A DNA stretch of 55,404 nt. Source: Rhizocola hellebori. Lineage in GTDB: Bacteria; Actinomycetota; Actinomycetes; Mycobacteriales; Micromonosporaceae. The DNA lies in NCBI RefSeq assembly GCF_016862955.1, contig NZ_BONY01000061.1:1-55404 (forward strand). Reading direction: 5' to 3'. The position numbers and the translations under genes were made by a program. Below the pieces are notes generated by a model. That model searched no databases. It was not told the origin of the DNA and saw only the letters and a program-made list of their open reading frames with translations. The stretch's first letter is position 1; each line of letters begins with the position of its first letter. Below, in pieces: positions 18,647 through 26,332 of the stretch.

Positions 18647-19231
18647 TCACGCTGTGTGATAGATCTGCTGAGCGGGGGCCAGCCCTTTCACCACAACGGC
18701 CTCGACCGCGTCAGCGGCCCGGTCGACCAGGAACTCCAACTCTTTTCGCTCAGCGGTGTTGAAATCCGACAGCACAAAGTCGGCCGGGTCCTGGCGACCC
18801 GGCGGGCGTCCTATGCCGAACCGCAGCCGCACATAGTCCTTTGTGGACATAGAGCCGCTCATCGAGCGAAGTCCATTGTGGCCGCCCTCGCCCCCGCCGA
18901 CCTTCAAACGCAGCTGGCCGTAAGGGATGTCCAGCTCGTCGTGAACCGCGATGACCTGTGCCAGTGGCACCTTGTAGAAGTTGCCGAGCGCGGTGACCGG
19001 GCCACCGGAAAGGTTCATATACGTCAACGGTTTTGCCAGCACCAGCTGAGGCGCCTCCAGACCGTAGCCGAGTCGGGTTTCCGCCACTTCGGCCATCGTC
19101 TTGCGGTGCCTGCTGAATTTCGCACCCGTGCGCTTGGCGAGCAGGTCCACCACCATGAAGCCCACGTTGTGCCGGTTACCGGCATACTTGGGCCCCGGGT
19201 TACCCAACCCGACGATCAGCCACGGCTGCAT
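18647..19231 (-). CDS. pth: Peptidyl-tRNA hydrolase
   Basis: Frees tRNA from prematurely released peptidyl-tRNA. The 194-residue protein matches the bacterial Pth family throughout: [21 protein letters not shown] (catalytic His in the NRHNVGF segment), [28 protein letters not shown] and [13 protein letters not shown]. The ATG at 19231 has a strong SD (AGGGAG) 5 bases upstream. Upstream on the same strand is rplY, the usual actinobacterial partner, separated by a 63-bp spacer that is almost filled by a 42-bp palindrome (see 19244-19285). That spacer could control pth expression. Confidence 0.95.
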   Translation of the reverse strand: MQPWLIVGLGNPGPKYAGNRHNVGFMVVDLLAKRTGAKFSRHRKTMAEVAETRLGYGLEAPQLVLAKPLTYMNLSGGPVTALGNFYKVPLAQVIAVHDELDIPYGQLRLKVGGGEGGHNGLRSMSGSMSTKDYVRLRFGIGRPPGRQDPADFVLSDFNTAERKELEFLVDRAADAVEAVVVKGLAPAQQIYHTA

Positions 19232-19243
19232 AGTCTCTCCCTG

Positions 19244-19285
19244 TTCGGAGTCTCTGTCTTTGGTACCAGAGACAGAGACTCCGAA
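19244..19285. repeat. 42-bp near-perfect palindrome between rplY and pth
   Basis: Bases 19244-19264 pair with 19265-19285 except at one position (T opposite G on the plus strand, C opposite A on the minus strand). The outer 16 bp are perfect (TTCGGAGTCTCTGTCT) and the centre is the palindrome TGGTACCA. It occupies most of the 63-bp spacer and ends 12 bp before the pth start codon, just ahead of its SD. The left arm of the minus-strand RNA contains AGTCTCT, complementary to AGAGACT overlapping the pth SD region. No T-run follows. It could be a processing site, attenuator or mobile-palindrome remnant. Confidence 0.85.
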
Positions 19286-19294
19286 TCCAATGAG

Positions 19295-19939
19295 TTACTC
19301 GGACTTTTCGCCCTCTTCGGCGGCAGCCTCTTCGCCCTCGGCCGCCTCTTCGGTCTCGGCAGCCTCGGTCGGGCCTTCCATCTCCTCGGCCGTCGGCGCG
19401 TGGGCGACCACGACGAGCACCGTCTCCGGGTCGGTGACCAGAGTCGCGCCCTTGGGCAGCTTGATGTCGCCGGCGGTGACGTGCGAGCCGGTGTCCAGGC
19501 CCTCGACCGACGCGTCGACATGCTCGGGCAGGTGCAGCGCCTCGGCGTTGAGCGAGATGCGGTCGTGCTCCACCATCACCAGGGTGCCCTTGGCGGCCTC
19601 GCCGACCACGTGCACCGGGACGTCGACGGTCACCATCTCGCCGCGCTTGACGATGATCAGATCGACATGGCGGAAGGTGTCCTTCAACGGGTCACGCTGG
19701 ATCGCCTTGGGCAGCGCCAGGGTCTGGTGACCATCAGAGACATTGATGTCGAACACGGTGTTCAAACCGCCGTGCCGGATCGCCGCGGCGAACTCCTTGG
19801 CCGGCAGCGCGATGTGCCGCGGCGCCTCGCCGTGGCCGTAGATAACCGCGGGAACGAGGCCGGCCTTGCGCGCCCGGCGGGCAAAGCCCTTGCCGAACTC
19901 GGTGCGCGGTTCGGCGCTGATCTTAATACCGGTAGCCAT
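19295..19939 (-). CDS. rplY: 50S ribosomal protein L25 / general stress protein Ctc
   Basis: Binds 5S rRNA in the large ribosomal subunit. The 214-residue protein is the long Ctc/TL5 form. The N-terminal L25 domain spans about 1-90 (GKGFARRARKAGLVPAVIYG is its signature), a C-terminal beta domain about 95-180 (GTLVMVEHDRISLNAEALHL), and the last 35 residues are Glu/Ala-rich and probably disordered. ATG 19939 has AGGAG about 7 bases upstream and gives the family N-terminus; longer starts upstream are not supported. It lies between prs (122 bp upstream) and pth (63 bp downstream), the common actinobacterial order. Confidence 0.94.
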   Translation of the reverse strand: MATGIKISAEPRTEFGKGFARRARKAGLVPAVIYGHGEAPRHIALPAKEFAAAIRHGGLNTVFDINVSDGHQTLALPKAIQRDPLKDTFRHVDLIIVKRGEMVTVDVPVHVVGEAAKGTLVMVEHDRISLNAEALHLPEHVDASVEGLDTGSHVTAGDIKLPKGATLVTDPETVLVVVAHAPTAEEMEGPTEAAETEEAAEGEEAAAEEGEKSE

Positions 19940-20061
19940 TTTCTTCTCCTGCTCAACGGTCGTCGGTAAGTCCAAGCGCACGACGAGCCGGAGCTCTCCG
20001 CGTCGATAACGGTGCGCTGGGCACACCCTCGCCGTGGCAACCCGCAGAGCTTACCCGATTT

Positions 20062-21042
20062 CTAAGAAAGACCGCCAAACAGGGTGGTGACCGAACCGTC
20101 GTCGAAGACCTCACGGATGGCACGGGCGAGCAGCGGCGCGATGGACAGCACGGTGAGCTTGTCGAACTGCTTCTCCGGCGACAGCGGAAGGGTGTTGGTC
20201 ACCACCACCTCCCGGATCCGGCTGTTCTTGAGCCGCTCGGTGGCCGGATCGGAGTTGACCGCGTGGGTCGAGGCCACGATCACGTCCGCCGCGCCCGAGT
20301 CGAAGAGGATGTCGGCCGCCTTGCAGATGGTGCCAGCAGTGTCGATCATGTCGTCCACCACGATGCAGGTGCGCCCGACCACATCACCGATGACCCGATT
20401 GGCGACCACCTGATTCGGCGCGGTGATATCGCGCGTCTTGTGGATGAAGGCCAGCGGGCAACCACCCAGCCGGTCTGTCCACCGCTCAGCGACGCGGACC
20501 CGCCCCGAGTCGGGCGCCACCATCGTCAACGGGCGATCTCCATAAGCTTTTTCGATGTACCCGGCGAGCACGTCCATCGCGAAGAGATGGTCCACCGGTC
20601 CATCGAAGAAACCCTGAATCTGCGCGGTGTGCAGATCGACGGTGAGGATCCGGTTGGCACCGGCCGTCTTCAGCAGATCGGCCACCAGCCGGGCCGAAAC
20701 CGGCTCCCGGCCGCGGTGCTTCTTGTCCTGGCGCGCATAGGGGTAGAACGGCAGAACCACGGTGATGCGCTTGGCCGAACCCCGCTTCGCGGCATCGACC
20801 ATCAACAACGTCTCCATGAACCATTTGTTCACCGGCGCGGTAATCGACTGCACAATGAACGCATCCGAACCGCGAACCGACTCCGTGTACCTGACGAAGG
20901 TCTCCCCACCGGCAAAGTCGTAGGCGGTGGTCTCGGTGACGCCGATCCCGAGCACCTCCCCGATCTCATTCGCGAGCCCGGGATAGGCCCGGCCCGAGAA
21001 AAGCATCAGGTTCTTTCGGTTCTCCGCGACGATGCTGCCCAC
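20062..21042 (-). CDS. prs: Ribose-phosphate pyrophosphokinase
   Basis: Makes phosphoribosyl pyrophosphate from ribose-5-phosphate and ATP for nucleotide, His and Trp synthesis and for decaprenyl-phosphoribose type lipids. The GTG at 21042 gives 326 residues starting VGSIVAENRKNLMLFSGRAYP, the standard actinobacterial N-terminus. AGAGGG lies 9 bases upstream. The family motifs are present: LPFYPYARQDKKHRGREPVS, HTAQIQGFFDGPVDHL and the PRPP-binding loop IVVDDMIDTAGT. The frame is open to 21102 but the extra residues are not conserved. The divergent small HTH gene lies about 145 bp upstream. Confidence 0.95.
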   Translation of the reverse strand: MGSIVAENRKNLMLFSGRAYPGLANEIGEVLGIGVTETTAYDFAGGETFVRYTESVRGSDAFIVQSITAPVNKWFMETLLMVDAAKRGSAKRITVVLPFYPYARQDKKHRGREPVSARLVADLLKTAGANRILTVDLHTAQIQGFFDGPVDHLFAMDVLAGYIEKAYGDRPLTMVAPDSGRVRVAERWTDRLGGCPLAFIHKTRDITAPNQVVANRVIGDVVGRTCIVVDDMIDTAGTICKAADILFDSGAADVIVASTHAVNSDPATERLKNSRIREVVVTNTLPLSPEKQFDKLTVLSIAPLLARAIREVFDDGSVTTLFGGLS

Positions 21043-21187
21043 CGGCTGCCGCCCTCTCACACGCGATCCTTCTGCGCTGTCAAGTATCACCCTTTCCGCC
21101 ATCTTGCCTTGGCGGTTTCGGCACCTGGCGGCGAGCCCACTCTTGCGTGGCCGAATTCACGGCTCAGTTGACATAAGGGCCGGGTTG

Positions 21188-21433
21188 ATGGCAGGGGTCC
21201 GGGAACGCTACCGTCAGAGCATGCGTGAGGAGAGTGGAGAGCCGCCGGTCATCCAGCGGCGCATTCTGCTGCTCCTTGCTGCCGGTTTCACGATCTCCAC
21301 CATCGCCAAGCTGGTCTTCCTCAGCGAGCGGGCCGTCCACGAGCACATCGCGGCGATGAAGAACGCCACCGGCGCCAAGAACCAGTTCGCCCTCGGCGCC
21401 GAGGCCGCCAAGCGCGGCTGGCTCAGCGAATAA
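21188..21433 (+). CDS. Small LuxR-type helix-turn-helix protein
   Basis: About 81 residues (ATG 21188, AGGG roughly 9 bases upstream; ATG 21221 would give 70). The whole protein is little more than a LuxR C-terminal DNA-binding domain: RRILLLLAAGFTISTIAKLVFLSERAVHEHIAAMKNATGAKNQFAL matches the four-helix GerE/LuxR fold, with the recognition helix at SERAVHEHIAAMKNATGA. No receiver or ligand domain is present. It is inserted on the plus strand between prs and glmU, which are often adjacent in actinobacteria, and ends 2 bp from the glmU stop. It may act as an orphan regulator; the target is unknown. Confidence 0.7.
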   Translation: MAGVRERYRQSMREESGEPPVIQRRILLLLAAGFTISTIAKLVFLSERAVHEHIAAMKNATGAKNQFALGAEAAKRGWLSE

Positions 21434-21435
21434 AT

Positions 21436-22848
21436 TCAGTCTTCCTGACCGGCCTTTTCGGCCGCCTGCGCGGCCGCGCTGCCCGGCCGTGCCCGAGCCA
21501 CCCAGCCCTCGATGTTGCGCTGATACGAGCGGGCCACACCCAGCGCTCCAGCCGGGATGTCCTTGGTAATCGTCGACCCGGCCGCGGTGTAGGCACCATC
21601 GCCCACCTCCAGCGGCGCCACGAACACCGTCCCCGAACTCGTCTTCACGTGGTCGCCGATGTTCGTACGGCTCTTGGTCGCCCCGCTGTAGTTGGCGAAG
21701 ATGTTGCCCGCGCCGATGTTGGTCTGATCGCCGATCGTCGCGTCGCCCACATAGGACAGATGGGGAACCTTCGAGCCCTCACCCACCGACGAGTTCTTCA
21801 CCTCGACGAAGGTGCCCACCTTCGACTTGCGGCCCAGGCTTGTCCCCGGCCGCAGATAGGCATAGGGACCCACACTGACGTTCTCCCCGATCTCGGCGAG
21901 CACCGCGTGCGTGCGGATGATCTGCGACCCATCACCCACCACGGTGTCGATGAGCGTCACGTCCGGGCCGATCACCGTCGCCTCGCCGACGTCGGTCGCG
22001 CCCTTGAGCTGGGTGTTGGGCTCGATCACGGTGTCGCGGCCCACCTTGACCGTGACATCTATCCACGTGGTCCTCGGATCCAGGATGGTGACCCCATCGC
22101 GCATCAGCGCGTTGTTGACCCGGTCGCGCAGCAGCGCCCGCAACGACGCCAGCTCGGCACGATCGTTGCAGCCCAACGTCTCCACCGCATCGGGCGCCAC
22201 GTGCACGCCGACCGGGGAACCCTCGCGCACGAGCAGGCCGAAGACGTCGGTCAGATATTCCTCACCCTGCACGTTCTGGGTGGTCAACCGGGCCAGCGCG
22301 GCGCGCAGCGCCTGCGCTTCAAACGCGTAGATTCCAGCATTGATCTCACGGATGGCCCGCTGCGCGTCGCTCGCGTCCCGCTCCTCGACAATGCCGGCCA
22401 GATTTCCCGAGCCGTCACGCACTATCCGGCCCAGGCCCTTCGGGTCGGGCACCTCCGCCGCGAGAACCGTCGCCGACGCCCCGGCCTTTTCATGGGCTTC
22501 CACCAGATCCTGCAACGTCTGCCAGCTCAGCAGCGGCACGTCGCCGTTGAGCACGACGACCGTGCCGGAAACCTCCGGCGGCAGCGCTATCCGCACCGCG
22601 TGCCCGGTGCCGAGCTGCTCGGGCTGCAGCACAGACTCCGCCACCGCGACGTGGGCGCTGAGGTATTCGGTGACCAGCTCGGCCCGATGACCGACCACGA
22701 CGAGAACCCGCGACGCTGCCAGCGGCTCCGCGGCGGCCAGGACGTGGCCCACCAAGGGACGGCCGAGCAGCGGGTGCAACACCTTGGGCAGGTCCGACTT
22801 CATTCGCTTGCCGATACCGGCCGCGAGCACGATCACCGTACGAGACAT
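21436..22848 (-). CDS. glmU: Bifunctional UDP-GlcNAc pyrophosphorylase / glucosamine-1-phosphate acetyltransferase
   Basis: Makes UDP-N-acetylglucosamine for peptidoglycan. The 470-residue protein has an N-terminal nucleotidyltransferase domain (about 1-235) starting with VLAAGIGKRMKSDLPKVLH. A C-terminal left-handed beta-helix follows (about 255-450) with hexapeptide repeats and the acetyltransferase segment LRPGTSLGRKSKVGTFVEVKN. The last 20 residues are Ala-rich. The start at 22848 is 35 bp downstream of tRNA-Gln on the same strand, so it may share that transcript. It ends tail to tail with the small HTH gene, 2 bp apart. Confidence 0.95.
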   Translation of the reverse strand: MSRTVIVLAAGIGKRMKSDLPKVLHPLLGRPLVGHVLAAAEPLAASRVLVVVGHRAELVTEYLSAHVAVAESVLQPEQLGTGHAVRIALPPEVSGTVVVLNGDVPLLSWQTLQDLVEAHEKAGASATVLAAEVPDPKGLGRIVRDGSGNLAGIVEERDASDAQRAIREINAGIYAFEAQALRAALARLTTQNVQGEEYLTDVFGLLVREGSPVGVHVAPDAVETLGCNDRAELASLRALLRDRVNNALMRDGVTILDPRTTWIDVTVKVGRDTVIEPNTQLKGATDVGEATVIGPDVTLIDTVVGDGSQIIRTHAVLAEIGENVSVGPYAYLRPGTSLGRKSKVGTFVEVKNSSVGEGSKVPHLSYVGDATIGDQTNIGAGNIFANYSGATKSRTNIGDHVKTSSGTVFVAPLEVGDGAYTAAGSTITKDIPAGALGVARSYQRNIEGWVARARPGSAAAQAAEKAGQED

Positions 22849-22883
22849 CTTGCACCCATCTTCAATACGGACAAATGCAATAG

Positions 22884-22955
22884 CTCGGGCGCCAGGACTC
22901 GAACCTGAAAAGCTGGCACCAAAGGCCAGAGTGTTGCCAATTACACCACGCCCGA
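22884..22955 (-). tRNA. tRNA-Gln (anticodon TTG)
   Basis: A 72-nt cloverleaf on the minus strand. The acceptor stem is TCGGGCG/CGCCCGA with discriminator G, and the D arm pairs GTG with CAC. The anticodon stem CTGGC/GCCAG holds loop CTTTGGT, giving anticodon TTG. The T arm carries TTCGAGT. The 3' CCA is not encoded, as usual in actinobacteria. The gene stands directly upstream of glmU. Confidence 0.95.
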
Positions 22956-23031
22956 CTAATCGGCCAAAAGGGGCAGGAACTCATCTCCGCCGACGTCGCA
23001 AGCTAGCTTAGCGCCTATCGCAAGGCCCATT

Positions 23032-23561
23032 TCAGCCACTCCCAACCAGTGCCTTCGCTATCCCCTCGATCTGCCAGTAGAGCCGCCTGCCCCGCCGAAC
23101 CCGGACCACCAAACAGCCACGGTAGGCCTCCCCCACATGATGCCGCCGCAGCGACGGATTGTGGCGTTTCAGCGAGACCGCGATCGGTGTCTCAGCTGGA
23201 AGGCGCAGCTGCTCAATCCACCAGGTCTTGGCTGATTTGGTGCCTTCCGACCAGTAGATGGCTGCGCCGATAGGAGCAGCTCGCGGTCGGAAAGCTGACC
23301 GACCTCGGCGGCGGCTGAGGCGAGGATCTCGGCGCGCTCGGTGTCACGCTCGAGGCGGTGCTCTGACCAACGGGCGTCGGTCATCGCTTTGGCGTGGGCC
23401 TTGCGCCGCGCGATGGCTTGGGCTGGGCCTTCGCGGGGCAGGTGCTTGGTCCATCGAAAGGCGGTGGATCTCGCGATGCCCAGCTCAGCGGCGATTGCTG
23501 GGACCGACAGGCCCTCGCTGCGGAGGGCTTCGGCAAGAGGGCGCAGCTCCCGTTTGGCCAC
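23032..23561 (-). pseudogene. Frameshifted, internally deleted HTH protein
   Basis: From 23561 the frame encodes a Hin/resolvase-like helix-turn-helix (LSVPAIAAELGIARSTAFRWTKHLP) and a charged helix up to ELLL near 23278. The same frame then runs into unrelated sequence. A one-base shift at that point restores a coherent family tail: IGAAIYWSEGTKSAKTWW, LKRHNPSLRRHHVGEAYRGC and RRLYWQIEGIAKALVG, stopping at 23032-23034. Intact actinobacterial relatives, as I recall them, carry about 50 extra residues (with VNSDP/IHES-like motifs) between the SEGTKS and LKRHNP segments; these are missing. A frameshift plus an internal deletion indicates a decayed gene. The palindrome GTACG-AG-CGTAC at 23574-23585 lies in its promoter. 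Confidence 0.75.
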
Positions 23562-23622
23562 GCTGGAAAGTTAGTACGAGCGTACGACACGAACAACCGG
23601 TGGGGCTAGCACCACTGTCAAA

Positions 23623-23652
23623 CTACGGTTCCGTAGGTTACGGTTGCGTAGG
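23623..23652. promoter_or_regulatory. Tandem 15-bp operator before the desaturase gene
   Basis: Two adjacent 15-bp copies, CTACGGTTCCGTAGG (23623-23637) and TTACGGTTGCGTAGG (23638-23652), differ at two positions. The first is itself an inverted repeat (CTACGG-TT-CCGTAG). Such paired palindromes suit cooperative TetR dimers, and a TetR gene is the second gene of the operon. Autoregulation of desaturase and tetR is the simplest reading. Confidence 0.6.
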
Positions 23653-23698
23653 CCCATTCTCGAAGATCACTCGATCCCCGTATGCGCAGCGAGGTGCC

Positions 23699-24688
23699 AT
23701 GACGACTACCACCCTCAACCCGTCCGCCGAGCCTTCGGCAGGGGCGGTTACCGAGAACGAGCGGGGGCCCAAGCCTCTCACCGAGGGCAAGCAGCCGCCC
23801 GCGATTCTGATCGGCCTGTGGGCGTTTGTCGTGCTTCCGTTTGTGGCCCTGCTCGCCGCTATCCCGTTCGCCTGGGGTGGCTGGCTCGGCTGGACCGATA
23901 TCGCGATCTTCGTGCCGCTCTATCTTGTGGCCGGCTTGGGGATTACGGTCGGCTTTCACCGTTACCTGACGCATAGCTCGTTCAAAGCGACCCGCTGGCT
24001 GCGCGTGACGTTGGCGGTGGCGGGCAGTTTCGCCATCCAGGGCTCGCCCACGCAGTGGGTGGCCGACCATCGCCGCCACCACCAGTATTCCGATCTTGAG
24101 GGCGATCCGCATTCGCCGTGGCGGTTTGGCGAGTCCTTCTGGGGCTTGACCAAGGGTCTGTTCCACGCGCATGTCGGCTGGCTGTTCGCGCGGGAGCTGT
24201 CCAACCGCGCCCGCTTCGCCCCCGATCTGATGGCGGACAAGGACATCCAGAAGGTCGACCGGATGTTCCCGCTGCTGGTGGCGTTGTCGATCCTGTCGCC
24301 CGCGGTGGTGGGTGGCCTGGTGACGATGTCGTGGCAGGGCGCGCTGACCGCGATGTTCTGGGCCGGGTTCGTGCGGATCGGGTTGCTGCACCACGTGACC
24401 TGGGCCATCAACTCGGTGTGCCACGTCTACGGTGAGCGCCCGTTCGAGATGCGTGAGGGCGACAAGGCATCGAATTTCTGGCCGCTCGCGATCCTCTCCT
24501 TTGGCGAGAGCTGGCACAACCTGCACCACTCCGACCCGACCAGCGCACGCCACGGCGTGCTCAAGGGTCAGCTCGATTCTTCCGCCAGGCTGATCTGGAT
24601 TTTTGAAAAGTTCGGCTGGGCCACGAACGTTAAGTGGCCGCGCCCCGAGCGAATCCAGGCCAAACTGGTGAACCGTGACGGCCGATGA
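23699..24688 (+). CDS. Acyl-CoA/fatty-acid desaturase
   Basis: Introduces a double bond into fatty acyl chains at the membrane using a di-iron centre. The 329-residue product (ATG 23699, SD GAGG just upstream) has membrane segments at about 30-85 and 205-250, and the three histidine boxes of membrane desaturases: HRYLTH (near residue 86), HRRHHQYSD (near 123) and ESWHNLHHSDP (near 272). The motifs resemble delta-9 type enzymes. The downstream TetR gene overlaps by 14 bp, and a tandem operator precedes the gene, so expression probably responds to fatty acyl status. Regiospecificity cannot be told. An electron-donor reductase gene is not adjacent. Confidence 0.92.
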   Translation: MTTTTLNPSAEPSAGAVTENERGPKPLTEGKQPPAILIGLWAFVVLPFVALLAAIPFAWGGWLGWTDIAIFVPLYLVAGLGITVGFHRYLTHSSFKATRWLRVTLAVAGSFAIQGSPTQWVADHRRHHQYSDLEGDPHSPWRFGESFWGLTKGLFHAHVGWLFARELSNRARFAPDLMADKDIQKVDRMFPLLVALSILSPAVVGGLVTMSWQGALTAMFWAGFVRIGLLHHVTWAINSVCHVYGERPFEMREGDKASNFWPLAILSFGESWHNLHHSDPTSARHGVLKGQLDSSARLIWIFEKFGWATNVKWPRPERIQAKLVNRDGR

Positions 24689-25334
24689 CACTGCAGAGGT
24701 AAAGGCGGCAGTACGCAGCCGGGTGAGGATGAGCTTCTCCCAACGCAGGGAGCAGCTCATCTCGGTCGGCAGGCAGCTGTTCGCCGAGCGCGGGTTCGAC
24801 GGGACGTCGATCGAGGAGATCTCGGCTCGGGCCAAGGTGTCCAAGCCGGTGGTGTACGAACATTTCGGGGGCAAGGAAGGCCTTTACGCGGTCGTGGTCG
24901 ATCGCGAGGTCACCGCGCTGCTGGAACGCATCACCAACGCGCTGACGGCGGGCCATCCGCGCGAGCTGCTGGAGCAGGCCGCGCTCGCGCTTCTGGACTA
25001 CATCGAGCAGGAGACCGACGGTTTCCGGGTGCTCGTGCGCGAGTCGCCGGTGATGTCGCAGTCGGGAAACTTTTCCTCTGTTCTCAACGATGTCGCGCAT
25101 CAGGTCGAGCACATCCTGGGCGCCGAGTTCAAGTCACGCCACTACGACCCGAAGCTGGCCGAGCTGTATTCGCAGGCGCTGGTGGGCATGGTGGCGCTGA
25201 CCGGGCGGTGGTGGCTGGAGGTTCGCAAGCCGCGCAAGGAAACCGTCGCCGCGCATCTGGTCAACCTGGCCTGGAACGGACTGTCGCATTTGGACGCCAA
25301 ACCCGCACTGTTGACCCGCAGGGTGAAACCCTAA
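24675..25334 (+). CDS. TetR-family regulator of the desaturase
   Basis: A 219-residue regulator starting at GTG 24675 inside the last codons of the desaturase gene. Residues about 20-70 are the TetR DNA-binding domain (RQLFAERGFDGTSIEEISARAKVSKPVVYEHFGGKEGLYAVV). The C-terminal ligand domain contains a WWLE/W-rich stretch near residue 175. Close relatives beside desaturases sense acyl-CoA, which fits here, but the ligand is inferred. The tandem CTACGG..CCGTAG site upstream of the desaturase is the likely binding site. It ends directly against the convergent DUF4383 gene: the two stop codons abut with no bases between. Confidence 0.88.
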   Translation: MTADDTAEVKAAVRSRVRMSFSQRREQLISVGRQLFAERGFDGTSIEEISARAKVSKPVVYEHFGGKEGLYAVVVDREVTALLERITNALTAGHPRELLEQAALALLDYIEQETDGFRVLVRESPVMSQSGNFSSVLNDVAHQVEHILGAEFKSRHYDPKLAELYSQALVGMVALTGRWWLEVRKPRKETVAAHLVNLAWNGLSHLDAKPALLTRRVKP

Positions 25335-25871
25335 TCAATCCTTGGGATGCTGCACGCCGGGGTGCGCCGACAGCTTGTGCCGCGGGGTCTCCAATTCGAG
25401 TACAGCGCCGCGGCCGCTGTGCCGGTAAATCTCTTCCTCCTGCGCCTCAGCCGCTGTGCCGCGCTTGCCGTACATGCCGGCGAGCACCAGGACGGTACCG
25501 ATGATGAAGGAAACGACGCAGGTGGAGACCGCGAAGTTGAGGAAGTTCGCGCCGGTGCGGATGAGGATCAGCCCGAACAGCCCGGCGACCCAGAAGATGA
25601 CGCCGGCCGCGTAGTTGATGAAATGGTCAAAGTTGCGCAGGAAAAGCGCGCCTAACAGGATGACCGCGCCAACAACGATGGACAGCAAGGAAAAGGCGGG
25701 ATTGGTCTTCAACCCGAGCGCCTCGGTGGTGCCGCCCTGCGCGAAGAAGCTCTCGCTGCCCCAGGTCTTGGACGCCCCGATGATGCCGAAGAGCAGCAGG
25801 TACAGGCCCGCCAGCGCGGCGAGCGTGCGATAGAAGCCGCCTAGCCGGTGGTTTATCGGTAAGTGCGCCAT
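25335..25871 (-). CDS. DUF4383 four-span membrane protein (long paralogue)
   Basis: A 178-residue protein with four predicted membrane spans, starting HLPINHRLGGFYRTLAALAGLYLLLFG. The pattern of N-terminal PVNH/PINH, LGLKTNPAFS after span 1, and a final CVVSFIIGTVLVLAGMYG is that of DUF4383, an actinobacterial family of unknown function. The C-terminal 40 residues are hydrophilic, with Glu and His. A second, shorter member lies 24 bp upstream on the same strand, so the pair looks like a local duplication. The stop abuts the tetR stop. Confidence 0.8.
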   Translation of the reverse strand: MAHLPINHRLGGFYRTLAALAGLYLLLFGIIGASKTWGSESFFAQGGTTEALGLKTNPAFSLLSIVVGAVILLGALFLRNFDHFINYAAGVIFWVAGLFGLILIRTGANFLNFAVSTCVVSFIIGTVLVLAGMYGKRGTAAEAQEEEIYRHSGRGAVLELETPRHKLSAHPGVQHPKD

Positions 25872-25895
25872 TCATCCAGTCTGGCGCACCCGGCG

Positions 25896-26318
25896 TCAGG
25901 CTCGCTGGGCTTTGACATACATCCCGGCCGTGGCCAGTACCGAGCCGATGAGGAAGGACACGATGCAGGTGGCCATCGTGAAATTCAGGACATTGGTGTC
26001 CTGCCTGTTCATCAGGAGCATCATGGCGGTTCCGGCGAGCAGGAAACCCGCACCCGCCCAAAGGTAGACGATGCGGTCGACGTTGCGGCCGAGCACGGTG
26101 GCAAGCACGACGAGCGCTCCGACGGCGATGGAGGCATAGGAGAAGGCCGGATTGGTGCGCAAGCCGAGCGCCCGGTCATCGCCCACCGCGTAGAGCGGCG
26201 CGCCCTGCGTGACGAAGAAGCCGACCGCGCCGAAGGCGAGCACAAACAATCCGGCGAGGAGGGCGAGCACCCGATAAGCCCTGCGTAGGGGGTGGTTCAC
26301 GGGAAAGTGGAGGGACAT
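25896..26318 (-). CDS. DUF4383 four-span membrane protein (short paralogue)
   Basis: A 140-residue paralogue of the next gene on this strand, starting MSLHFPVNHPLRRAYRVLALLAG at ATG 26318. It has the same four spans and shared motifs (ALGLRTNPAFSYASI, NFTMATCIVSFLIGSVLATAGMY) but lacks the hydrophilic C-terminal tail. It starts 14 bp after the ABC-F stop on the same strand, so the order ABC-F, DUF4383, DUF4383 suggests co-transcription. Function unknown. A longer frame to 26363 overlaps the ABC-F gene and is not needed. Confidence 0.8.
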   Translation of the reverse strand: MSLHFPVNHPLRRAYRVLALLAGLFVLAFGAVGFFVTQGAPLYAVGDDRALGLRTNPAFSYASIAVGALVVLATVLGRNVDRIVYLWAGAGFLLAGTAMMLLMNRQDTNVLNFTMATCIVSFLIGSVLATAGMYVKAQRA

Positions 26319-26332
26319 GGCTCGGGAGGTTA

